Source: Janthinobacterium agaricidamnosum (GTDB lineage: Bacteria; Pseudomonadota; Gammaproteobacteria; Burkholderiales; Burkholderiaceae_D). Taken from it: a stretch of 64,000 bases of DNA. A program made the translations under genes and the position numbers. The notes below the pieces were generated by a model that was given only the letters and a program-made list of their open reading frames with translations, ran no database searches and was not told where the DNA came from. The stretch lies in contig NZ_CP033019.1 in assembly GCF_003667705.1 (NCBI RefSeq), positions 3,286,001 through 3,350,000 of the forward strand. Direction: 5' to 3'. Positions 1 to 7,720 of the stretch are shown here, piece after piece; position 1 is the first letter of the stretch, and each line of letters opens with the position of its first letter.

Positions 1-17
1 AACCACCGGAGCAAATG

Positions 18-329
18 ATGATCAGGAAAAGTAAGCAGAACTGGGCAATAGGAGCAACGGTCAAAGTAGGCTTCTTGAGCGGCTTGCTGGTAGTCGCCGC
101 GGTACCGACTCCAGGTGATTCTGCGCCTGATGCATACGTCCTCTCCCGAAATAACCAGTTCTATTCCTTCGTGCCTCACAACGGCCTTGCAAAGATCGAC
201 CCGATAGAAGCCATCGAAATGATTGATTCCGCGAAGGTGCACGCTGAGCGCGCAACAAACGCGGCGATCGAAAAAGCGGCCGCCTCGGCGCGCCATATCG
301 AAGTCATCAACAAGCTGATGTTTGCTTAA
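18..329 (+). CDS. small phage protein of unknown function
   Basis: I do not recognise a named family. The 103-residue product resembles small accessory proteins common in phage early regions, with a conserved-looking WAIGATVKVGFL stretch near the N-terminus and a central FVPHNGL motif; the last 35 residues are Ala/Glu-rich and probably helical. Two ATG codons lie in tandem (15 and 18). The second sits six bases after GGAG, the better Shine-Dalgarno spacing, so it is chosen. It opens the dense plus-strand early cluster of the prophage. Confidence 0.6.
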   Translation: MIRKSKQNWAIGATVKVGFLSGLLVVAAVPTPGDSAPDAYVLSRNNQFYSFVPHNGLAKIDPIEAIEMIDSAKVHAERATNAAIEKAAASARHIEVINKLMFA

Positions 330-340
330 AGGAACAGGTC

Positions 341-433
341 ATGTCACGCGCCGAACTAGCAGCACTTGAAGCAGCCCTGATCGCCGCCGGCGAACAGATC
401 CCGGTCGTGCACGTTGCAGCGACGCGCCGTTAA
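341..433 (+). CDS. 30-residue small ORF, unknown
   Basis: The ORF begins 11 bases after the preceding stop, behind an AAGGA Shine-Dalgarno sequence, and encodes a short Ala/Leu-rich helix followed by a Val/His/Arg tail. Codon use matches the neighbours. Function unknown; real translation is plausible from spacing alone. Confidence 0.4.
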   Translation: MSRAELAALEAALIAAGEQIPVVHVAATRR

Positions 434-455
434 TCACTTTTCACAGGAATACGTC

Positions 456-671
456 ATGCACGCCGACACCATCGCCAAAACTCGCACCTTCCGCAGCGCA
501 GAAGCCTGCAGCGACTTTGCGCTCGAACGCGCCTTCGCCCGGTGGGTGGCAGCTCTTGAAATTGCGCTGGGTTTCAAGCTCGATGCGTCAGCACTGGAAC
601 TCGCCGACGAACTGTTCGCCTCGGACTGGTCTGTCGAAGACGCGGTCGGTGAATTCTCGAAGGCGGTCTGA
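456..671 (+). CDS. small acidic phage protein, unknown
   Basis: The 71-residue helical acidic protein starts at an ATG preceded by CAGGA; a longer in-frame start at 414 has no ribosome binding site. Its stop TGA is followed immediately by the ATG of the next gene, so the two are translationally coupled. No motif identifies a function. Confidence 0.55.
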   Translation: MHADTIAKTRTFRSAEACSDFALERAFARWVAALEIALGFKLDASALELADELFASDWSVEDAVGEFSKAV

Positions 672-950
672 ATGAGCGCCCGCGACCACGACACCGCCAA
701 GCTGCAAGCCGAGTTGGCCCAGCACCTGGCTGCTGCCACAGCGCCAGCCCCGCGCTTTCACTTCGACGTGACTATTCGCTTCACGGACGGCACGTACCGC
801 AACAAGGTCCGCGCCCGCAACAAAAGTGTGGCGCATGCCATGGCCCTGACGGATGCACGCATGGCCTCGCCCTGCAGCACCTTCTACGGCAAAGAGGTCG
901 GCCACCTGGTCGAGCTGGCCAAACAAGATCAGCGGTCGCCCGCGCCGTAG
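672..950 (+). CDS. small phage protein, unknown
   Basis: The 92-residue protein starts directly at the stop of the upstream gene. Residues 28-65 look like a small alpha/beta unit (FHFDVTIRFTDGTYRNKVRARN) and the rest is helical. The pattern of a beta hairpin with TYRNKVRARNKS could be a nucleic-acid-binding fold, but this is only an impression. No named family recognised. Confidence 0.55.
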   Translation: MSARDHDTAKLQAELAQHLAAATAPAPRFHFDVTIRFTDGTYRNKVRARNKSVAHAMALTDARMASPCSTFYGKEVGHLVELAKQDQRSPAP

Positions 951-1077
951 TTCAAGGCGGGACAGGCCGGCGGGCCGGATAAATGCCCTGTGGGATCAGC
1001 ATGCCCCGATTGATCTTCGTGAGGATCGGGCGCCCGGGGAAGCCCGGCGCCACAACCAACCTTGAAGGAAATACAGC

Positions 1078-1257
1078 ATGTCGAATTTCAAAGAAAACCA
1101 AAAAGTGAACGTCAAGGGCACCAAAACCGACCCGGCGGCGCGCCCCGGCAAGTTCATGAAGACGCATCCGGGCGTACGCGGCGACTTCCTGGAAGTGCTG
1201 CTGGACGGCTCGACGCAAAGCCAGCGCTTCCGCCCTTCGCAGGTGTCGGCAGCCTGA
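1078..1257 (+). CDS. 59-residue basic phage protein, unknown
   Basis: The ORF starts at ATG behind a strong GAAGGA motif and encodes a small basic protein (MSNFKENQKVNVKGTKTD at the start). Polar N-terminus, basic centre with GKFMKTHPGVRGDFLEV, and a Gln/Arg-rich end suggest a soluble nucleic-acid-associated protein, but no family is recognised. It is separated from the previous gene by 127 bases with only weak hairpin potential. Confidence 0.5.
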   Translation: MSNFKENQKVNVKGTKTDPAARPGKFMKTHPGVRGDFLEVLLDGSTQSQRFRPSQVSAA

Positions 1258-1269
1258 TTTACCGGTGCG

Positions 1270-1306
1270 GCCTGGCGCAGGCCGCCACCCCTGCCCTGCG
1301 CCAGGC
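1270..1306. other. 12-bp perfect hairpin after a small phage gene
   Basis: GCCTGGCGCAGG (1270-1281) pairs perfectly with CCTGCGCCAGGC (1295-1306) around a 13-base loop, 12 bases after the preceding stop codon. There is no U-tract, so it is not a classical intrinsic terminator. It could stabilise the upstream mRNA or be part of a structured RNA in the gene-poor patch 1258-1678. Confidence 0.5.
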
Positions 1307-1492
1307 GAGCGCAGGAACCACACTATCAGCGGTTGGGCGGCTCCATGTAGCCGCAGCCGCATGGGGCGTAACGCAGAGGCGCAATACCAAGCCTGTGAAG
1401 CGTGAGCAGCCGCTGACAGTGTGGTGAATGCGCAGGCTGATGCGCTGCCCTACGCGGGGCGTTTCTCAACCGGTACCCAGCCCGGAGAGACC

Positions 1493-1573
1493 ATGCAGGC
1501 GAAAGCCGATTGGAACACTCAAGCCGGAGTCACGACCCGCACCGGCCGCGCTTCCTGGCGTACGCAGGATTGA
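1493..1573 (+). CDS. 26-codon ORF upstream of a tRNA-like sequence
   Basis: The ATG follows GGAGA by five bases; the peptide is MQAKADWNTQAGVTTRTGRA plus six residues. The stop is only two bases before the tRNA-like element at 1576. A leader-peptide role or chance are both possible; there is no homology I can name. Confidence 0.3.
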   Translation: MQAKADWNTQAGVTTRTGRASWRTQD

Positions 1574-1575
1574 AA

Positions 1576-1646
1576 GCCCCGGAGTGGCTCAGGGCCGGAC
1601 AGCAAGGGCCGGAACTGGTCGAGTTCGATTCTCGGCAGGGGCGCCA
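1576..1646 (+). tRNA. tRNA-like sequence, degenerate or incomplete
   Basis: The element has an acceptor-like stem (GCCCCGG against CAGGGGC, 6 of 7 pairs), a discriminator G followed by encoded CCA, and a convincing T-arm: TCGAG-TTCGATT-CTCGG, five pairs with a canonical TTCGATT loop. The middle is about five bases too short, with no clear D-arm and no seven-base anticodon loop; CCGG and CCGG could pair around ten bases. It may be a decayed phage tRNA or a tRNA mimic. No anticodon is assigned. Confidence 0.35.
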
Positions 1647-1678
1647 CCGAACAACGAAATTAAAATGGGAGCAGCAGA

Positions 1679-2110
1679 ATGTTGACCAATGGACATGCTT
1701 GGGCCGGGTATGCGGATCCAGACACATACGTGCCGTGCTATCCGTTGCACGTTGGCTCGAAGCGCGGTTTTGAAATCGGTAGCGGCGTTGGGGTCTGGGA
1801 TGCAAGCGGCAGGTGGGTGGCCACCTTCCGCAACGCAGAGGACGGCCAGCGTTTCGTTGACGATGGTGTCAAGCGCGCGCAGGAAATGAAGATTGCGCAG
1901 AAGCGAGCTTACGACAATTCGAAAATCGACACCGGCGATGATGACCGCACGCTGTGCCGCGTGTGCCTCAAGTACTTTTCGAGCATGGGCATTGGTCAGC
2001 ATACGAAAGCAAAGCACCAGATGAAGCTGGGGAAAATGCTTGATCTGCGCGTGCCTACGGAGCGCGAGTATCGCAACTTCCTCGCAGCCAAGGCCGGGAG
2101 CGCAGCATGA
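1679..2110 (+). CDS. small protein with C2H2-type zinc-finger-like motif
   Basis: The 143-residue protein starts at ATG behind GGGAG. Around residues 93-113 it has a C-x2-C-x11-H-x4-H arrangement (CRVCLKYFSSMGIGQHTKAKH is split here as CRVC...QHTKAKH), which is the spacing of a C2H2 finger. The N-terminal half (AGYADPDTYVPCYPLHVG) is probably beta-rich. A DNA- or RNA-binding role is inferred. Its stop overlaps the next start (ATGA), so it belongs to the coupled early operon. The following C-terminal region is helical and charged. Confidence 0.55.
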   Translation: MLTNGHAWAGYADPDTYVPCYPLHVGSKRGFEIGSGVGVWDASGRWVATFRNAEDGQRFVDDGVKRAQEMKIAQKRAYDNSKIDTGDDDRTLCRVCLKYFSSMGIGQHTKAKHQMKLGKMLDLRVPTEREYRNFLAAKAGSAA

Positions 2111-2238
2111 GCTACATCATCACCATTCGCACCGCCAGCACGGTGCACAGCTTCGCCGCGATCGGCAACCTGGCCGCGCTGATCGATGCCGCCTACGACG
2201 GCGGCGCCCTGGGCGTCACGGCAATGGTGCGGCCATGA
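2107..2238 (+). CDS. 43-residue phage protein, unknown
   Basis: ATGA overlap with the upstream gene and with the next gene (start 2235) marks it as a coupled operon member. The product begins MSYIITIRTASTVHSFAAIG and is mostly hydrophobic/alanine-rich. Too short to classify. Confidence 0.5.
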   Translation: MSYIITIRTASTVHSFAAIGNLAALIDAAYDGGALGVTAMVRP

Positions 2239-2468
2239 TCGCCCTCTTCCACCGCCTCCTGGCCGCCCACCGCCACTACCAGGCGCAGCACCAGCACCAC
2301 ATGAACAAGATGCGCCTGGCCGGCGTGCGCCGCGAGCTGGCCGGCCTCGAAGAAATGCGCAAGGAACTGATCACCGCGCAGATCGAAGCGCTGATCGACT
2401 TGGACACATCCGCCGCGCGCGTGAAGCAGCTGGGTCGCGCCCACCGGGAGGCGCAGTGGACGTCGTAA
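2235..2468 (+). CDS. 77-residue helical basic phage protein
   Basis: Start overlaps the previous stop as ATGA. The protein has a His/Gln-rich N-terminal segment (about residues 10-25) followed by one long charged helix with heptad-like Leu spacing, so an oligomeric coiled coil is likely. Function unknown. Confidence 0.5.
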   Translation: MIALFHRLLAAHRHYQAQHQHHMNKMRLAGVRRELAGLEEMRKELITAQIEALIDLDTSAARVKQLGRAHREAQWTS

Positions 2469-2596
2469 GCCAAGCAGTGATGGACGTGGCCGGCCAGGCC
2501 ATGCGCAACTGGCATGCCGGCCACGCCATCGTCTACGCCGTCCGCCTGGCGCTGTTGAAGGCAGAAATCATAAAACTCACAAGGAAAAAGTCATGA
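2456..2596 (+). CDS. 46-residue ORF upstream of recT, GTG start
   Basis: The GTG at 2456 follows GGGAGG by five bases and lies 13 bases inside the preceding gene; the stop overlaps the recT ATG. The product is a small amphipathic, basic-tailed helix. A longer in-frame ORF to the left lacks a ribosome site. Likely real because it bridges two coupled genes, but function is unknown. Confidence 0.4.
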   Translation: MDVVSQAVMDVAGQAMRNWHAGHAIVYAVRLALLKAEIIKLTRKKS

Positions 2597-3738
2597 ACGC
2601 AGTTACGCAAGAAAGCAGCGCCGCGATGCAGGTTTCGCAAAATGAGCAAGCCGAACTGCCAGTCGTGGCCACCAGCAGCGCTGCTCTGATCCTCGACAGC
2701 GCAAGCATGGACAGCATGATGCGCCTAGCCGACATCATGGCCAAAGGCCGCGCCACCATCCCAGAGCACCTGCGCGGCAGCCCGGCCGACTGCGCCGCCG
2801 TCATCATGCAGGCCATCCAGTGGCGCATGAATCCCTTCGCGGTGGCGCAGAAAACGCACTTGGTCAACGGCGCTCTGGGCTACGAGGCACAGCTGGTCAA
2901 TGCCGTGATCCAGTCGAGCGGTGTTACACGGGATCGCTTCAACTATGAGTGGTATGGCCCGTGGGAAAAAATCATCGGCAAGACGCGCGTCTGCAATGCG
3001 CCGGCCAAGGGCAAGCCTGGCGAGAACGGTTACAAAAAGGAGTACCAGTACCGCGTGCCGGACTACGACCTCAAGGACGAGGATGGCTTGGGCGTGCGCA
3101 TCTGGGCAACGTTACGCGGCGAGGCTGAGCCGCGCGTTCTGGAACTGCTATTGGTGCAGGCCAGCGTACGCAATTCCCCGCTGTGGGCGACCGACCCGAA
3201 GCAGCAGCTGGCGTACCTGGCTGTGAAGCGCTGGACCCGCCTTTACTCCCCCGACGTCATCCTGGGTGTCTATACGCCCGACGAACTGGACGAAGGCAAC
3301 CGTGAGGCGCGCGATATTACGCCGGATACCGGAGGCATGCGCGCACCAGCGCCAGCCCAGGCATCCCAAGCATTGATCGACGCTGCCGAAGCTGCCGCAG
3401 GCAAAGGTGTAGCAGCCTATCAAAAATTCTGGACTGAAACCGGCGTGCCAAATCGAAAAGCCCTGGCTGCCGATCATGAAAGCCTGAAAGCAAAAGCAAA
3501 AGCTGTGGCTGCAGATCAAAGTCGTACGGTTGATGCGGCGCCGGCGTCCAGTGCAACGCCTCCCCCGCTCTCGCCTGAAATGGAAGAGTTGGCTGCCGAT
3601 CTTGGCGCAGTCGCTGACGAGGGTCTGGAAGCATTTGTTGGCGCTTGGGATCGACTCTCCAAGACCACGCAGGACAAGCTGGCCGGCGCCTACCCGGCAA
3701 TGAAGGCACGGGCAGAAGCTGTCGAGGTGGCCAAATGA
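2593..3738 (+). CDS. recT: RecT-family single-strand annealing protein
   Basis: The 381-residue protein matches the RecT family: the N-terminal half (residues about 30-235) has the family pattern including IQWRMNPFAVAQKTHLVNG, GYEAQLVNAVIQSSG and QLAYLAVKRWTRLYSPDVI. RecT proteins anneal complementary single strands during phage double-strand-break repair and concatemer formation. The C-terminal 130 residues are Ala-rich, low complexity and helical, longer than in E. coli RecT (269 residues), and may bind partners. It is immediately followed by a YqaJ-type exonuclease (ATGA overlap), the classical annealase-exonuclease pair. Confidence 0.9.
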   Translation: MNAVTQESSAAMQVSQNEQAELPVVATSSAALILDSASMDSMMRLADIMAKGRATIPEHLRGSPADCAAVIMQAIQWRMNPFAVAQKTHLVNGALGYEAQLVNAVIQSSGVTRDRFNYEWYGPWEKIIGKTRVCNAPAKGKPGENGYKKEYQYRVPDYDLKDEDGLGVRIWATLRGEAEPRVLELLLVQASVRNSPLWATDPKQQLAYLAVKRWTRLYSPDVILGVYTPDELDEGNREARDITPDTGGMRAPAPAQASQALIDAAEAAAGKGVAAYQKFWTETGVPNRKALAADHESLKAKAKAVAADQSRTVDAAPASSATPPPLSPEMEELAADLGAVADEGLEAFVGAWDRLSKTTQDKLAGAYPAMKARAEAVEVAK

Positions 3739-4382
3739 TCATCCTTACCTGCGAGCAGGGAAGCCCCGAATGGCATGCCGCCCGGGCTGGGGTCATCACC
3801 GCCAGCATGTTCGTAGTGGCGCGCGCCAAGCTGAAATCGGGTGCGAACAAAGGCCAGCCCACCTCGGCAGCCAATGATTACGCCTTCCGCCTGGCCATCG
3901 AGCGCATCAGCGGCATGCCGCTCGACGAAGGATTCGAAACCTATGCCATGCGACGCGGCCACGACCTTGAGCCAGCCGCACGCCATGAGCACGAAGTGCA
4001 AAGCGGTCACGTTGTCGAGCGCGCTGGCTTTGTCCTTACCGAGGATCGATTGTTCGGCGCTAGCGCGGACGGCCTGATTGGCAACGATGGCGGCAGCGAA
4101 TACAAGTGCCTTATCTCGCCAGAACGCCTCCGCGACGTTCTGATAAATGGCGATTTCAGCGAGTTCATGGACCAGGTGCAGGGCTGCATGTGGATCACGG
4201 GCCGCCGCTGGTGGGATTTCTGCCTGTACTGCCCTGCTCTGGCTCCAGTCGGCAAAGAACTGTGGTTCCGCCGCGTCGAGCGCGACGACGCCTACATCGA
4301 CGCAATGGTGCTCGACCTGGTCGATTTTGAAAAACTGGTTACTGAAAACGAAACAATTTTACGAATGAAGGAGGCAGCATGA
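3735..4382 (+). CDS. YqaJ/lambda-exonuclease family 5'-3' exonuclease
   Basis: The 215-residue product has the YqaJ viral recombinase fold: WHAARAGVITASMF near the N-terminus, RGHDLEPAARHEHE, then D112 and E122-Y123-K124 of the PD-(D/E)XK active site (ASADGL, then GGSEYKC). Such enzymes resect one strand of linear duplex DNA so that RecT can load. The ATG at 3735 overlaps the recT stop; an upstream in-frame ATG at 3645 lies inside recT and is discarded. Residue count is close to the 200-230 typical of the family. Confidence 0.88.
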   Translation: MIILTCEQGSPEWHAARAGVITASMFVVARAKLKSGANKGQPTSAANDYAFRLAIERISGMPLDEGFETYAMRRGHDLEPAARHEHEVQSGHVVERAGFVLTEDRLFGASADGLIGNDGGSEYKCLISPERLRDVLINGDFSEFMDQVQGCMWITGRRWWDFCLYCPALAPVGKELWFRRVERDDAYIDAMVLDLVDFEKLVTENETILRMKEAA

Positions 4383-5650
4383 TCACCGAAACCACCCAGG
4401 CCGCGCCGGCCGCCACCGCCCTCACCCTGCCGCAGCGCGCGGCCGTCGCGCTGGGCGCCGTGGACTACGAGGCAAAAATCAAGGAGCAGGTTGCGGCCTC
4501 GACCGACATCACCGCCGTCATCGATCCCGCCGGCCGCGAGCAGGCACACCGCATCGGAATGAACCTGCTGAAACTGCGCACCGGCATCAAGGCCGTCGGC
4601 GAGGCCGCACGCAAAGACGCGACCGACTTCAGCAAGGCGGTAATTGCCAAGGAAAAAGACCTGATTGCGCTGATCACGCCAGAAGAAAATCGCGTGTTCG
4701 AGCTGCGCGACGCCTACGACACCAAGGTTGAGGCCGAGAAGCAAGCTGCGATTGCGAAGGAGCGCGAGCGCATTGCCGCGATCCAGGCTGATATCGCGGC
4801 AATCCATGATGCGCCGCTGGAACTGGTGGACAAGTCCGCTGCCGACATTCAGGCGGCTGAAGCTACCGTGGCAGCCATCGTCGTAGATAAGGAGCGCTTT
4901 GCCGAATTCGAGAAGGATGCTGCCAAGGTCGTTGCCGAAGTGAGCGCCAAGCTGGCCAGCCTGCACGCCGCAGCAGTGGCGAACGAAGAAGAAGCCGCCC
5001 GCATTGCCGCCGAGCGCGCCGAGTTGGCGCAACTGCGCGAAGCGGCTGCCGAGGCCCGGCGCATCGCCCAGGTGGAAGCTGACCGCATCGCTGCCCAGCG
5101 CCAGGCCGAAGACGACCGCCGTGCGGCGCTGGTCGCCGAGCAGGAAGCCGAGGCGCTGCGCCAACGCGAGGCCCAGGCCGCTGAATTGAAAAAGCAGGCA
5201 GACGCCCAAGCAGAGCAGAACCGGCTGGAGCAAGCGGAAATCGCACGCCAGCGCCAGGAACTGCTGGACATGCAAACCGCTGCAGCAGAAGCCGCACGGC
5301 TGGCCCAGGTCGACGCCGACCGCTTGGCCAATGAAGCTGTGCAAGCCGAGCAAGCCGCACAGCTCGCCGTGGCGCGCGCCGCCGAGCAAGCCGCACAGGT
5401 TGCCGCGCCTGCGCCCTCCGCTCCTATCGGCATCCACCGCGCGCCCGCCGCCATCGCGCCGGCCGTTAGCCGCCCAGCGCCAGCACCTGACCTGCTCGAC
5501 GCCACTGCCGATGACCTCTACCCATCCGACAGCGACATCCTCGATGTGATGTTTGACCAGTTCGGGCTGACGGCGGCGGAGGCCATCGACCGCCTGGCCA
5601 AGTTCGACTTTGCCGCCGCGCGCGCCGGCCTGATCGCCGAAGCCGCATAA
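4379..5650 (+). CDS. long coiled-coil phage protein
   Basis: The 423-residue protein has an N-terminal globular helical part (about residues 20-160) followed by a long Ala/Glu/Arg/Gln coiled coil (about 190-345), a Pro/Ala linker and a small C-terminal helical domain (TADDLYPSDSDILDVMFD... onward) that may be a helix-bundle. The first part recalls DUF1351-type phage proteins that sit beside RecT/exonuclease genes, but this is tentative. It starts by ATGA overlap with the exonuclease, so it is probably part of the same recombination operon. A 477-residue antisense ORF over this gene is a high-GC shadow. Confidence 0.75.
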   Translation: MITETTQAAPAATALTLPQRAAVALGAVDYEAKIKEQVAASTDITAVIDPAGREQAHRIGMNLLKLRTGIKAVGEAARKDATDFSKAVIAKEKDLIALITPEENRVFELRDAYDTKVEAEKQAAIAKERERIAAIQADIAAIHDAPLELVDKSAADIQAAEATVAAIVVDKERFAEFEKDAAKVVAEVSAKLASLHAAAVANEEEAARIAAERAELAQLREAAAEARRIAQVEADRIAAQRQAEDDRRAALVAEQEAEALRQREAQAAELKKQADAQAEQNRLEQAEIARQRQELLDMQTAAAEAARLAQVDADRLANEAVQAEQAAQLAVARAAEQAAQVAAPAPSAPIGIHRAPAAIAPAVSRPAPAPDLLDATADDLYPSDSDILDVMFDQFGLTAAEAIDRLAKFDFAAARAGLIAEAA

Positions 5651-5681
5651 ACACCGCCCCGCCCACCACCTGGAGAAACCA

Positions 5682-6392
5682 ATGAATACAGCAGTCGCAG
5701 CACCACAAATCACCCTGCAAGCCATTCAGTCCTCGCAGATTGCCGCCATCGGCCACTGCCCGGCTACCGAAACCCTGGCCGTGCAGTTTTTCCGCAAGGG
5801 CGCGCCGGCGGACGTCTACCACTACGCCAACGTCACGGCCACCGAATATGCCGCCTTCGCTGGCGCCGAATCCATCGGCAAGCACTTCTACGCGCACATC
5901 AAGCCGCATGCCGACAAGCACCCGTACACGAACATGGGCACGCCGGCCGTCGAGCTGGCGCCGGTCAAGCTGAGCAAGGAACTGCTGGCCGGGCTGCTGA
6001 CGGGCCGCGAATACGGTAAGGAAATGGTAAAGGAAGAAGAGCAGCAGGCCAAGGCGGCCGGCCTGATCGTGATCTTTGGTGCCAGCGACGACCTGATGGA
6101 GTTCCGTGGCTTCGTGGACGACGAGCGCGGCGCGCCGACCATCGCACTGCTCGACGCCAAGGGCTTGCTGCCATTCCGCGAGGATATCCAGCACGACGAC
6201 GATGCACTCAAGGACTATTTCGCCCGTGCGCCGCAGGTGCGCGCCGTGGACGCCCTGTGGGACAAGGAAGACGGCTACAGCTGGACTTACCGCACCGAAG
6301 TGCCGCACGCCACCTTTGAAATCGTGGAAGACGGCGAGCCGTATTGCCGCGGCATCGTGATCGACGTGGCCGACCTGGGCGGCGCAGCATGA
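5682..6392 (+). CDS. KTSC-domain phage protein
   Basis: Residues about 15-75 fit the KTSC domain: SQIAAIGHCPATETLAVQFF, then VYHYANVTATEYAAF and SIGKHFYAHIK, the small domain named for Lys/Thr/Ser/Cys positions and otherwise seen fused to lysyl-tRNA synthetases or alone. The rest of the 236 residues is acidic and unassigned. The role in phage is unknown. Start ATG lies after TGGAGAAACC, a good ribosome site, 31 bases after the coiled-coil gene, and the stop overlaps the next start. Confidence 0.7.
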   Translation: MNTAVAAPQITLQAIQSSQIAAIGHCPATETLAVQFFRKGAPADVYHYANVTATEYAAFAGAESIGKHFYAHIKPHADKHPYTNMGTPAVELAPVKLSKELLAGLLTGREYGKEMVKEEEQQAKAAGLIVIFGASDDLMEFRGFVDDERGAPTIALLDAKGLLPFREDIQHDDDALKDYFARAPQVRAVDALWDKEDGYSWTYRTEVPHATFEIVEDGEPYCRGIVIDVADLGGAA

Positions 6393-6637
6393 CCACCCGC
6401 GCCGAACGCCAGGCTCAGGCGACAGCAAAGCTCCAGGCTGCTTGCGAAAAGTTCAACGCCGCGCACCAGGTCGGCGCCGCCGTCAGCGTCGAGCTGGACA
6501 GTGGCGAGATCCGCGAGACGGTCACCGTCAGCGAGGCGCAGGTGCTCAGCGGCCACACCGCAGTCATCTGGCTGGATGGCGTTAGCGGGTGCTATGACCT
6601 GGAACGCGTGACGGCTTTAAAGGCGGCGATAGCATGA
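6389..6637 (+). CDS. 82-residue phage protein, unknown
   Basis: ATGA coupling to the upstream gene and to the downstream gene. The protein has a helical first third (about residues 3-25) and a beta-rich remainder; no recognised family. Confidence 0.55.
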   Translation: MTTRAERQAQATAKLQAACEKFNAAHQVGAAVSVELDSGEIRETVTVSEAQVLSGHTAVIWLDGVSGCYDLERVTALKAAIA

Positions 6638-7269
6638 GCGCCGTCTGCACCGAAGAGTGCTTCTTGCGCGACGTCGCCGAACATGCGATGACCGTGATCC
6701 GCGAAGACGGCGTGAACCGACATATCCGGTTCTCCAAACCAGGCACGAGCTGCATGCACTTCGACCTGATCACCTGGCCTGGCTACCTCTGCTACACCGG
6801 TGACATGGGCACCTATGTCTTTCAGCGGCTGACCGACATGTTTGAGTTTTTCCGCACAGGCCGGGAATACAAAAAACTCAAAGGCGCTAAATTGGCGGTC
6901 AACCTCGCGTACTGGGGCGAAAAGCTCCAGGCGACAGACCGCGACGGTTATCGCAAGTATTCGGCCGAGAAATTCAAGGCGAATGTCATGGACTGGGTTG
7001 AGCAACGGGGGCTGACCGGAAAGCTTGGGCACGGCCTACGTAATGAGCTTCAATCCGAAGTACTGGACCATGCAGACGATGGCGCCGACACGGCCTACCG
7101 CGCGGCAATGGACTTTGTCTGGAACGGGAAGCGCGTTTTCCCCGATTTTTACGAGGTAGACAGCGAGGATTACTCGCACCGCTTCCTCTGGTGCTGCTAC
7201 GCGCTGGCCTGGGGCATCGAGCAATACGACGAGGTCAAGCAGTCGGCGGCCGAGGCGGGGCCAGCATGA
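6634..7269 (+). CDS. 211-residue phage protein, unknown
   Basis: Coupled by ATGA to the previous ORF. The product has aromatic-rich stretches (WPGYLCYTGDMGTYVFQRL; FLWCCYALAWGIEQYDEV) and resembles conserved hypothetical proteins seen in the early regions of lambdoid-like prophages; no catalytic motif is visible. Codon usage matches neighbours. An 11-codon ORF begins at its stop (7266) and carries the ribosome site for ninB, which may allow translational reinitiation. Confidence 0.65.
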   Translation: MSAVCTEECFLRDVAEHAMTVIREDGVNRHIRFSKPGTSCMHFDLITWPGYLCYTGDMGTYVFQRLTDMFEFFRTGREYKKLKGAKLAVNLAYWGEKLQATDRDGYRKYSAEKFKANVMDWVEQRGLTGKLGHGLRNELQSEVLDHADDGADTAYRAAMDFVWNGKRVFPDFYEVDSEDYSHRFLWCCYALAWGIEQYDEVKQSAAEAGPA

Positions 7270-7297
7270 TGGCGCGCCGTGCCGCAGGAGCACCGCC

Positions 7298-7711
7298 ATG
7301 ACGAAACAGACCTATTTCCTCGTCCACGACGAGGCGCGGCGCCGAGCGGTCGAATTCGCCAAAACCGCACCGCCCGGCTGGATGGTCGTGTTTTCCGAGC
7401 CAAAGAAGAAGCGCGCCCAGGAAGAAAAGTACCACGCCATGATCGGCGAGATCGCCAAGCAGATCGAGCACATCGGGCGCAAGTGGGATGCGGACGACAT
7501 GAAGCGGCTACTGGTGGACGAGTTTGCCGACGAAATGCGCCTGGCCGGCACGCCGCTGCACCACGACGGACGCGTGACGCCCAGCTTCGACGGGCGCCGC
7601 ATCGTGCAGCTGGGCGTCCAGACCAGCGACTTCTACGTGAAGGAAGCCGCGCAGTTCATTGAATTTTTGTATGCCTTCGGTGCCGCGCGCGGCGTCGTGT
7701 TCTCAGAATAA
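7298..7711 (+). CDS. ninB: NinB/Orf recombination mediator
   Basis: The 137-residue protein is the size of lambda Orf/NinB and carries its conserved pattern: KKKRAQEEKYHAMIGEIAKQ, WDADDMKRLLVDEFADE, and a C-terminal YVKEAAQFIEFLYAFGAARGV. NinB promotes loading of recombination proteins onto SSB-coated single-stranded DNA, substituting for RecFOR. The start follows GGAG by eight bases. It lies just upstream of rdgC, extending the recombination module. Confidence 0.85.
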   Translation: MTKQTYFLVHDEARRRAVEFAKTAPPGWMVVFSEPKKKRAQEEKYHAMIGEIAKQIEHIGRKWDADDMKRLLVDEFADEMRLAGTPLHHDGRVTPSFDGRRIVQLGVQTSDFYVKEAAQFIEFLYAFGAARGVVFSE

Positions 7712-7720
7712 GGAATCGTC

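Noticed and set aside
1576..1646. tmRNA or a normal tRNA
   Set aside because: No mRNA-like segment follows, the middle is too short, and no clear anticodon loop; kept only as tRNA-like.
1428..1685. 85-codon plus-strand ORF in the gene-poor patch
   Set aside because: Pro/Arg-rich, no ribosome site, overlaps the 26-codon ORF and the tRNA-like sequence.
4292..5725. 477-codon antisense ORF over the coiled-coil phage gene
   Set aside because: No ribosome site, runs opposite to a coupled operon, and Gly/Leu/Arg-rich composition is typical of shadows.
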